Shown one piece after another: positions 55,740 through 64,000 of a stretch of 64,000 nucleotides of DNA. Under the pieces are notes generated by a model, which saw only the letters and a program-made list of their open reading frames with translations, was not told where the DNA came from and did not search any database. Position numbers and translations under genes: made by a program. This stretch comes from Isoetes taiwanensis (Eukaryota; Streptophyta; Lycopodiopsida; Isoetales; Isoetaceae): contig JAJEKV010000226.1 of the NCBI GenBank assembly GCA_021234155.1, positions 372,001-436,000 of the forward strand. The letters run 5' to 3'. Within the stretch, counting starts at the first letter, position 1. Every line of letters begins with the position of its first letter.

Positions 55740-56190
55740 AACTAATGATTTGAGAGCAAAAATTCTTTTGGATTTGGAATTGCACAACCTTAGTGGAGAT
55801 CGCAATCATCTATGGTATCGAGAGAATTTTCAAAGCCTCACAAAACACGGATAGTGGAGAAATATCGATTTAAAAAGCGATGTCGGCGATATTAGAAAAT
55901 TGGTCGCGGTCTAACAAACAATAGGATTATAGGTACTCCCGGATACATGGCTCGAGTATTTGTCAAGGGTTTGTGACAACTAAAGCCGATGTTTATGCCT
56001 ACGACGTTGCGCTTGAGCTCTTAACAAGGCAAGAACCAATCGGTGTTCACTTTGATAAGAATGGGAAATATGTCAAAAGATCCGTTCCATACGGCCGGAG
56101 TATCGAACCTTTGAATTTCTTAAGGACGAGGCCGCGTAATGGTGCGGAATGGGTGCCACGACACATTTGGGGCCTTTATGGATTTTGAAC
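55740..56190 (+). pseudogene. Receptor-like kinase fragment
   Basis: In two frames one can read GTPGYMA (about 55,933-55,953) and, after a shift, FVTTKADVYAYDVALELLTR (about 55,968-56,027). This is the activation-segment end and the 'DVYSFGVVLLELLTG' helix of plant receptor-like kinases. The catalytic and N-terminal lobes are not identifiable upstream. The stretch has no CAG or CTG for about 450 bp. The canonical 'CCT GGA' and 'CCT GAG' codons of GTPGYMAPE appear as 'ccc gga' and 'c gag', so part of the damage may be consensus error. Confidence 0.65.
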
Positions 56191-57215
56191 ACAATTTCTG
56201 CTTGGCTGCAACCAGGTTGAACATCGAACTCTTAAAAATGTCAAGAGAGCAAAGAGTAACAAGTGGCCATAAATTTGATCTCCTTATGCCAAAAGGAAAG
56301 TATTTTGGGCATCACAGATAAGGTAAACATACGCATCAAAACATGTTGAGTAATTTTAGAAAGAAAACTGAGCCTAATATTTGTCCTCTTGTTGGAACAA
56401 ATTTTTTGTGTGTTGGTTGTGTACATGCAATCTACAAAAGTGGAAGGTCCGAGAGGCATTTCCAACAATAACGGGATCCAAAATATGAAATGAAGAGAAG
56501 ATGAATTAAACTTCAGTTCTATGGAAGAGCCATTGTGCCTCTTCCTTTTCTTCCTTTGTGTTTTTGCTTGCTGAAGCAAGGGTACCCACAAACATAAAAA
56601 TTAAACATTCAAAGCTTGACAATACGATGATTAAACTTCATGAAGGTACAAGGCATACCTCCAGGTCTGCTGTGCAACTTTTATGCAACTTTTAACTATG
56701 GGGCTTAGGTGAACAACACATATAGACTAACAAGATCGGACATTGGCAATTTTAGATCACTCGGGGGTTCATGGCCTTGCTTCCACAATTGCAACTCCAT
56801 CGCCTTGCTTAAGCATAGGGTTATGACCAAATGCCAAAATTTGAGAAAAGCAACACCTATGTTCTAAAGTTTCTAATTTACTGTTCTTATATGCATTGTG
56901 AAAAAACATTATTTGTTGCACTTCTACATATTATATTACACAATAGTTTCTAATTCATAGTTCTTATCATTACAAAATATTTCAAACTTACTATTAGTTT
57001 TTTTACAATGCTTGGAACATTTGGCATAATACCATTTTGGATGCTTGGACAATGTGATAAGCTTTATGATTCGATTATGGGATGCCAAATGTGGGTGCAT
57101 GTACATATAATATCACATCAGAGTGCAATTTGAGAAAACATCTAGGAGGTAAATCACAACATTGTTCTAACTTTGCACACACTTTCAAACCAATAAGCGA
57201 GATAGTGAAGAGAAA

Positions 57216-57421
57216 TGTTCGCGGCTGTTGTCTAGTGGTTAGGCTGTTGGATATGGGTGTCCCCTGTCCAAGCTCAAATCCCACTGACCATTATTGGGTG
57301 GCATGGATGATCTATGTCATGGTGATCATAGCCTGGTGGTTAGACCATTGGATATGGGTGTTCCCCTGTCCAGGTTCAAAACCCATTGGCTATTGTTGCA
57401 TGACATGATTGTAAAAAAAAA
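57216..57421 (+). mobile_element. Dimeric tRNA-derived SINE
   Basis: Two related halves occur. The first starts near 57,216 ('gttgtctagtggttaggc', B-box-like 'agctcaaatccc'). The second starts near 57,325 ('agcctggtggttagac', B box 'ggttcaaaaccc'). Both share 'ttggatatgggtgt(t)cccctgtcca'. A nine-base A-run (57,413-57,421) ends it. It is related to the SINE at 50,775 by the A-box word and the 'ccca.tgg.ta.t.ttg' stretch. Confidence 0.7.
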
Positions 57422-57429
57422 GGGCATCC

Positions 57430-57540
57430 TATAGTCGTTATGGTCAGCATCCTTCTATCGTGCGGGCACTGGACACAGGGCAAAAAAAAAAGTGCAGGTT
57501 CAAATCCTGCATGTTCTAACATGTATAGATAAGTTGGTGA
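57430..57540 (+). mobile_element. SINE/tRNA-like fragment
   Basis: 'gtgcaggttcaaatcctgc' is a good B box in a 5-bp T-stem-like arm, preceded by an A-run and 'gggcactggacacaggg'. No full cloverleaf can be drawn, so it is a tRNA-related repeat fragment and not a tRNA gene. Confidence 0.45.
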
Positions 57541-57659
57541 AGAGAGCGTTCGCGGCCGATGCCGCGATAAGTTTCTTGTATGTACAAATTATATATCTCT
57601 TGGGTTTCGTAATACTTCATTTCCTCATTAAAGTGCTATGCATTATCCTCTTCCTTTCC

Positions 57660-58110
57660 ATACGCTAGTCCAATCCACTTATAATATCATATTTTTATAT
57701 TTAAAATGGTGAAATAGACTTGGCTAAAGTATGCCAAAAGTTGAGGTGAAAGCTTCTAATGTTTAGCAAAACTTTCTAGATTTTGCCACCTGTACTTTCT
57801 TACGTTTGGCTAAACTTTTATTTAAAAAAAAAAAAAACAAATCTTCTATATTTTGACTATTTTGCACTGATTCAAGACCTAAATATTAACTGACCATAAT
57901 AAATATAAAGGCTATAGCATAATTTGGCTAAAGTACACTAAGTTTTGGCTAAACTTTCCAAATTTTGGCAGTTACACTTTCTTGCGATTAGCTAAAGTCG
58001 GACGAAATGGAGGTGGGGAGTGAAATAGAGTTGGCTAAAATTTTATTTTTTTAAGCCCAAAAAGGGCTATAGTTTAGCCTTTTTTTTTTTCAAACAAGGC
58101 CAAAATTTCG
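57660..58110. repeat. AT-rich segment with repeated 'ttggctaaa' words
   Basis: 'ttggctaaa(g/c/a)' occurs at about 57,720, 57,806, 57,922, 57,945 and 58,031, with 'ttagctaaag' at 57,988 and the reverse form 'tttagcc' near 58,074. 'aagcccaaaaagggct' makes a small hairpin at 58,054. This could be a MITE cluster; ends and target duplications are not clear. Confidence 0.45.
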
Positions 58111-58337
58111 CCATTTAGCTAACACAACGAAAAAAGTGCTCACATCCCCTGAAAAATCCCCCATTGAGGAACCGGGGGACTCGAGAGAAACGGGTTATTT
58201 TCTTTGCAATAGGGAATTCTTGAACAAAAGGGTATATCGTATGGGGGGAGATTAGTAGAAATGGGGGATTATTGTACTGAAAAGGGCATATCCAGAATGG
58301 GGGAATTAATAGAAATAGGGGATTACAAATGCACATT

Positions 58338-58495
58338 GGGGTATTTTGAAGAAAGGGGATTGAGTCAAAAGGAATTTGCTAATGGTTTGGGGGTAATTTC
58401 AGGACAAGGGACTGGTTCGAAAAGGAATTTGCAAATGGGATGGGGTATTTTTAAGAAAGGGGGATTGGTTCAAAAGCGAATTTGCAAATGGATTG
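58338..58495. repeat. Minisatellite, three units of ~52 bp
   Basis: Units start near 58,338, 58,390 and 58,442, each with 'ggggta.ttt', 'ggga(t/c)tg', 'caaaag(g/c)(g)aatttgc' and 'aatgg'. The preceding 58,230-58,335 has looser copies with 'gggga' and 'ttgaa' words. Confidence 0.75.
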
Positions 58496-58652
58496 GAGTA
58501 TCTCCAAATAAAAGAAAGGGGAATTACCAAACAAACAGAGAATTGCAATAAATACCAGGGTATTTTCAAGGAAAAGAGTATTTTCAATTAAAAATAATTT
58601 CAAAATACCATCTACTTTCAAAATATTGAATGGTCATATGTAAGTGGTCGGA

Positions 58653-58930
58653 TCAGCTCATAAGTTTAACCTTACCTTCATGATGTGGAATAGGAATGAA
58701 TTTCTGGACTAAACAGTTGATAAACTCTGTCTTCAAAGAGGTCTCATCCAAAGAAAGAACCCATGCTTCTGTGAGTGGCTCCTTACCATGTAGGGAGAAG
58801 CACACTGCAGTGTAATAGCTCTTGAGCTCTCCTTCACACTCATGGACAAATATTGATGTTATGGTGCACTTGGAGTCCTCTGTTGACACATAATCTCCTT
58901 CTTTGTAAACAATACCATTGTAAAATACTT
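58653..58930 (-). CDS. Hypothetical open frame, minus strand, no family assigned
   Basis: The minus strand is open from about 58,930 to a TGA at 58,653. It reads FYNGIVYKEGDYVSTEDSKC, then IFVHECEGELKSYYTAVCFS and a C-terminus HHEGKVKLMS. The 'Y-x-EGDYV' start recalls the opening of BAH-type domains, but the rest does not match that fold convincingly. Composition and lack of stops suggest real coding origin, perhaps the last exon of a gene or TE protein. No further exon could be found at higher coordinates. Confidence 0.4.
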
Positions 58931-58933
58931 TGT

Positions 58934-58974
58934 TGACTAGACCAAGTCGACTAGACCAAGCTTACTAGACCAAG
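58934..58974. repeat. Three tandem copies of 'actagaccaag'
   Basis: Units of 13-14 bp at 58,935, 58,950 and 58,964, separated by 'tcg' and 'ctt'. Confidence 0.85.
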
Positions 58975-59107
58975 GGACCTTGATGGGAAAAGGCATGAAC
59001 TGCAAGCACTTACTTTCTAATAGTAAAGAAAGGCAATGGTAAATAAACTTAGGAATATGGGACCAATTATTAAACCTTTTGAGTAATTATTAAACCTTTT
59101 GGTCTCC

Positions 59108-59149
59108 GTGGACGTTAAAAAAACTATTCTATTCTATTCTATTCTATTT
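59108..59149 (-). repeat. GAATA repeat with 'agtttttttaacgtccac' tail, copy 2 (inverted)
   Basis: The plus strand reads 'gtggacgttaaaaaaact' followed by five 'attct' units, the reverse complement of 49,781-49,819. Confidence 0.8.
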
Positions 59150-61920
59150 CCATGGAAGTTATTTAGAATCCATGGTGGTGCCTATTGGGAACCAGACCTG
59201 TGGAAAACATCTTCGTCAAACCTATAACCCCATAGCAAAGCACTCAACGCCTATGGCAATGGGTAAAATATTTGCCCGATGCTTTACTCAGACCATGCGT
59301 TCCCCTGAGGTTTGTAAACCCATGGCTCTAAATATGATACAGGTAGCCTTAACCGGTTTTAGCAAAGGGGACTTTCTCCCCAGGCCATAAATGATTATGA
59401 AGCATTGGCCTTAGACCCATAGTTTTCTAAGAGAAATAGGAGATAAGCTTTATGATTAAATTAATAGACTATGAGAATGCATATCTAGGGGATTTGAAAA
59501 TTCTAAGTGGGACCATGCCCAACTAACTGCCATATGCAGGATCTCCAAGTAGAATTATTTCCTTAGGCATAAGCGGTGTATATTGCTTAGGCCATTGACC
59601 TATACTTGTAATAGAAACAAAGGTTTATACTTGTTGATAATTAAATTGATAGGCTTGATGTGTGCATGTCTGCCACTAGAATAAGGAGGGGGATTGAGCT
59701 TGGGGCATTATAAAGTACCAGTCGAGACCTTAACTCGTATTGACTGCTGGACCATCATTCTTAACTTAAGTGGTTCATTGGACTTGCACAGTGGTGTATA
59801 GAATCTATAACTTAGCCATGGCATATCTCCTAAGTTGTTTCTAAGTACTAATTTATGACAGAATACAAGGCTTTAACCTAAGATTGAGGGCTGGAATTCA
59901 GTCTTTATGCATTGTGGCAACCTACTGATATCCCCATGTCTAAGGAAAACGGTTCTATGGTCAAAACATGGCATCTCAACATTGATGGATGTTAGGCAAA
60001 CTAAGAACACTATGGAATTGGTGGGGCACTACGACTAAAATATTGGGCCCCCATGGCACACTCATAGTGCTTATGCTCGTCAAAATACAAAGGTAAAGTT
60101 TAGGATTAGGTCTTCTTCCAAATGGCGACCGTGGGGCGGCATGCTAAGCTGCACGGAGAATTCCCCGTTCACTTGAGATGTAACAAACATGATGACGGAT
60201 TCGATTCAAAGATGCGGTACCACTAAAGAGTATGGATGATGAGTTTACGTGCTTGTTTTGGTCCGGCAAAGGAAAGCGGTAATGTCTTCCATTTGGCATA
60301 AGGATCTTTGTCTTCTAAAATGGATACGGCCGCCAACTAAAGTACAAGTTAGACTAAAATCTGCAGCCAAAAATCTGTGATGAGTTGTGCTTTATTCGGC
60401 TCTAACATAAGGGCCTGAGAACATGCGGGGAGCTTACAATCCGGCTCTAGCGATGGCGAGGGATAGAAATGGCATGAAAATATTTCACTTCTTGGAGATA
60501 GTTATGGCTAAGCCAAGTAATGTTGTTGTTAGAGTAGAATGTTGCCAAATTAAGCGACAAAATGCCTCTAAATGGCGAGACAACATCGATGATGATTTGG
60601 ATGTTGTGGTCCTGTAACCTAATGGCATAAAGCTTGCACCTGAGCATATAGAAACGCCCGAGTGTCTTGCTCGGCTATGGCCGGGATGGAGAAGGCACAC
60701 ATCAAGAATATGAATCGGACACGACTCCTTGATCTAATTAAGAGGGGGGCTTACCTCTTAACACTCTTTGTAAAAATGGCATTGGGAGGCTCCACAACCT
60801 TGAAGCTCTTTTCGCAAGAAATTGTTGCAAAATCTGATTTAGTGGGCTGCTCCCTCCCAGCCCAAGGCCTTAGGGATCAGAAAATTCGTGGCTAGCAATG
60901 GCGAAGGTTTGAGTCTATATTGGTAAGTAATAGCTGCATCTTTATGATCTTCTTTGTTAATATAGTTAATTTTTTAATCATGTTAATTGCATGCTTTTCT
61001 ATCGGTAGTTAACCCAGGATTCTGGAACGAGGATAGTGGAGTCTATTAAGAGATCTATTTGTTTCTCTAGCTTCATTGGTTGCATCATCCATTCATTATA
61101 GCTTGATTTCTTCAACAATATGTTGATTTCTTCCTTGCAGCTTATCATGGATTAAAAAATGTGGTATTTAAACAAAGACGAATCTGTGAGAATTGGAATC
61201 CCAAGACATGAATTGCTTGCACAAAAATTGATGGTTTTCTGGGGTTTAATTCCCTCCATGTTTTTGTTGCTATATTTGCTGCTATGAAAATGGTTTGTCT
61301 GAGATAAGATGGTCTTATGAAAATAAATGGGTTTACTTTTTAAATTATGTTAAAAAAGTGAGACAGATACAACCATTTTGGGTGCAGTTGTCATGTCATT
61401 TGCTACAAGTAAATTTAAGGTAGGGAAACAGATGCACTATGAGTATCCTCCAGTTTATACAACGGCAGGATCTAACTGTATTTCTTTTTTCATGCAGGGT
61501 GACATTACTTTGTCATGTAAGCTACCGTGACATAAAGAACGCCTTTACTTTTGGCACGTAAAAGATAAGAACTGTGGTGCCTTTTAAGCAACTTAAATTG
61601 GCTTGGGTACTAATCAGATGCTGGTGTATTTCATATTGAGGGTGAGATTCCACTGCAGCAGGTGGCTATTATCTGTTTTGTCGCAACTGCCGGCGTTCAG
61701 AAAAACGGAGGTGTTACCGCTTGACTCGACTACATGGTGATGCGCTCTTGCTAGAATGAAATCTTGGAGCAAATTTATCCAGCAATTAATCACTTCCCTA
61801 GCCTCTCTGCAATGCTCCATATCATGTCCCCAGACCGAACTGCCTCCGCCAGCCAGAAGTTTGAAATCGTCTCTTCTTATTGGCCTGTTGCTAAAAGCCA
61901 AGCATATGGGCCTGATTATT
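59150..61920. other. No recognisable gene
   Basis: Short plus-strand frames at 59,172-59,390, 60,423-60,617 and 60,662-60,895 have no domain I can name, and flanking sequence gives no splice or element signal. 60,100-60,900 is GC-richer than its surroundings and may be an old element. Otherwise I see nothing here. Confidence 0.5.
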
Positions 61921-62336
61921 ACCTAATGGACCAACAGTTTCAGAAATAAAGAATTTAAATGCATTGGTCTTTGCAACAATTAGAATACATTGAACAAAAT
62001 GGATGAGTTTATGTTCCAAGAGTTAATTCTTGAAAAAAGAATTTTTATGATTCAATTTTAGTCTAATTTATTGAATAATGTCTTTAGCCTTGCTTCTCTT
62101 CGATGCAATATACCCCATTTTATTACCTAATGGACCAACGGTTTCAGAAATAAAGAATTTAAACATTGGTCTTTGCAACAATTAGAATATATTGAATAAA
62201 GTGGATGAGATTGTGTTACAAGTGTTAATTCTTGAAAAAAGAATTCTTACGATTCAATTTTAGTCTAATTCATTGAATAATGTCTCTCGCCTTGCTTATC
62301 TATTCTATTCTATTCGACGCAATGTATCCCATTTAT
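61921..62336 (+). repeat. Tandem duplication, two units of ~205 bp
   Basis: 61,921 and 62,125 both start 'acctaatggaccaac' and continue through 'tttcagaaataaagaattta', 'ttgcaacaattagaata', 'ttcttgaaaaaagaatt' and 'ttgaataatgtct' to 'cgatgcaatataccccattt' or 'cgacgcaatgtatcccattt'. The second copy has gained a few 'tattc' units near 62,300. Confidence 0.92.
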
Positions 62337-63231
62337 CTAAGTTATGAAACCAGCAATGGAAGTTCTGAATCACCTATAGACTATGCATGCATTTCAATAC
62401 ACATCTGCCGATTAGTCTTACATGAAAGACCTATTGAATACATGCATGCCCTTACATGTTGCATTTGAAATATAAGTCGTGACTCAGACTGTTTTCAAGC
62501 ATCACAAATTCTATTGGGGTTCAAGCACCTCTATGGTAGAACCTTATACTTGACAATGACAATGACGTTTCCTTCCTAGACTCACCTGGTCCCTCAAAAG
62601 GAGAGATTCACAATCATCAAATGCCATCAGTACCCTTACTTCACTACCGGATAAACCTAGCCCATAGTTCAAAGGCATTTTACAGGGCTGCAATGGCAGG
62701 TTGAGAATCGCTACTTGGGCATTAATTTCAACATTTTTTACCGAGTCTTTAACCTCTGGTGCTTGATGCTGGCAATGGAGGAAGAAGTAGAGGCTGACAT
62801 TCAACCTGGATAGGTGCAAAATAATCACCCAAAGAGCGTGCATTTGAATTTTCTTTTGAAGCAACGATTTCACGGTATTTCTATTCCTCTGCTACAAAAA
62901 ATAACTGCATGTGCACATTTTCTTTGCCTTGATTTCGATCTACACACTTGTGGCTTCTTCAAAAGTTCTTCAAAAAAGGTCTGAGTTCTTCAAAAAAGCT
63001 GGAGCTTGAACTTCTTGTAACTGGGTTCATTTGAAGAACAGACTGTCAATCTTTTGGGGACTTCTTGACATATTGGATTGCTATATTTTAAGCTTACTGC
63101 TTCAAATATATCATTTGGAATCCAAGATCCTTCTTTTGCTCATTTGAGCCCAGAAGCGAGCTGAGAATGGATACTGATAACTTTCTCCAGGCTCATTATC
63201 TTCACAAGCTTCTTCTGACCATACTTATTAT
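62337..63231 (-). other. Downstream flank of the PPR pseudogene
   Basis: A minus-strand frame 62,873-62,544 has no known domain. Near 63,195-63,230 a stretch like 'KYGQKKLVKIMSLEK' may be a further worn PPR unit after a stop. Nothing else is recognisable. Confidence 0.4.
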
Positions 63232-64000
63232 CTACTTTTCGCACCAACAAAGACATGCTTTGAGTGCAGCACTATAAGTTTGTGCATTTGGAGTAAAACC
63301 TTCATCTTGCATACTTGCAAATAATTGTAGAGCAGGCTCGTCCTCTCCTCTTTCAACATATCCAAATATCAATGCACTCCATGACACCACATCGTGGTGG
63401 CACATCCTATCAAAGACATGACGAGCATGTGTCATACTCCCACATTTAGCATACATATCCACCATTGCTTTTGCGCCACAAAATGTCGAGGCACTTTCGC
63501 TCTTCGCAAGTGCAGAGTGGATATGTATGCCTTTCTCCAAACACTCAATTTTCACCAATTTTCCATCCATTGATCGGCCTTTCTCCCGTGTTGCACTACG
63601 GCACATGCCTTGAGTGCAAGAACGATGTCCGCATCCGTGCAAAACCTTGATCTCGCATACATTCAAATAATTGCAAAGACGGCCTTGCCCTTGCCATGTT
63701 CAACATATCCATATATTACAGTGATTCCGGGGACACCAAGTTTTGATGTGGCATCCTATCAAAGATCTCAAGAGCTCTTAATCTGCTCCCCACATTTTAA
63801 AATACATATGCACCGAGTGTTTGCCGAAGAATGTTTTTATCATACTCCATATCAATTAGATCAGCATGAATCCTCATGCCACTTTGTAGGTCTCTTAAAG
63901 TGCTGATGCCTTCAATCGCAATTAAAATACTAAGTTACGCTTTTCGTGTCATTTCGACGAATTTCATCATATATTTTAAGGATTTCAAAACCCTTAGAAC
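63232..64000 (-). pseudogene. PLS-type pentatricopeptide repeat (PPR) gene, broken, continues past the window
   Basis: The best frame (63,666-63,232) reads AKAMVDMYAKCGSMTHARHV, FDRMCHHDVVSWSALIFGYV and ALQLFASMQDEGFTPNAQTY, consecutive L, S and P motifs of plant organelle PPR proteins, which bind RNA for editing or processing. Upstream in the reading direction (63,930-63,667) are an older pair of motifs with stops: LRDLQSGMRIHADLIDMEYD, ALEIFDRMPHQNLVS, then a break where 'SWN' is expected. That break sits at a 'tccccgg' where 'tcctgg' is expected. A stop closes the frame at 63,232 without an E or DYW domain. Wording and repeat style resemble fern PPR families (inference). Confidence 0.75.

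Noticed and set aside
57480-57510. tRNA gene around the 'caggttcaaatcctg' arm
   Set aside because: The T-arm is good but acceptor, D and anticodon arms do not pair, and an A-run interrupts it, so it fits a SINE or tRNA relic.
58261-58551. 96-codon frame with Gly/Lys-rich repeats
   Set aside because: It is explained by the 52-bp minisatellite, with no independent coding sign.

Overview
The window is nuclear DNA of a land plant. The evidence is canonical GT-AG introns, plant-type PPR and TALE homeobox coding sequence, and a dense mix of CACTA, Ty3/gypsy, Ty1/copia, LINE, SINE and Helitron-like elements. The wording of the PPR repeats at the right edge resembles fern PPR proteins, so a fern or another seed-free vascular plant is my best guess (inference, weak). 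Almost nothing here looks like an intact gene. The one convincing open gene is a small two-exon TALE homeobox gene at 52.4-53.3 kb.

Layout. 1-14,330 is a GC-rich tandem array of about thirteen 1.1-kb units with one strongly diverged unit. 14,331-20,627 is a CACTA (En/Spm) element on the minus strand. It ends at a clear CACTACAAG terminus and its other end is cut off at the array. The CACTA element sits in the integrase region of a Ty3/gypsy chromovirus-type retrotransposon, whose chromodomain, polypurine tract and complete 3' LTR run to 23,788. 23.8-25.0 kb holds a decayed proline-rich reading frame on the minus strand. 25-31 kb is intergenic, with a broken kinase fragment, a 41-bp-arm hairpin, part of a dispersed 435-bp repeat and a small repeat family. 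31.6-39.4 kb is a degenerate L1-type LINE (ORF1, endonuclease, reverse transcriptase, poly(A)). 39.9-40.9 kb is a copia LTR, primer-binding site and gag remnant. A Helitron-type 3' end lies at 45,713, followed by a second LINE fragment.

46.8-49.7 kb holds the most unusual gene structure: a minus-strand pseudogene in which exons of an mRNA-capping enzyme (RNA triphosphatase domain) run into exons of the ribosome-assembly GTPase NUG2/NOG2. The join lies inside one exon, at a motif (Asp-Ala-Arg-Pro) that both families share. 50-64 kb contains tRNA-derived SINEs, the TALE gene, microsatellites, a receptor-kinase remnant, small tandem duplications and a PPR pseudogene at the edge.

A caution runs through the window. 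In the TE-rich parts the trinucleotides CAG and CTG are almost absent (none in about 1.6 kb at 14,435-16,056). Several conserved codons read as if CAG had become CGG or CTG had become CCG, often with a small length change. The short hypervariable sites of the tandem array fall at the same kind of motif. This pattern suggests consensus errors at methylated CHG sites. Frameshifts and copy-to-copy differences in those regions should not be taken as biological without checking reads. The capping/NUG2 pseudogene lies in DNA where CAG and CTG are normal, so its breaks look real.
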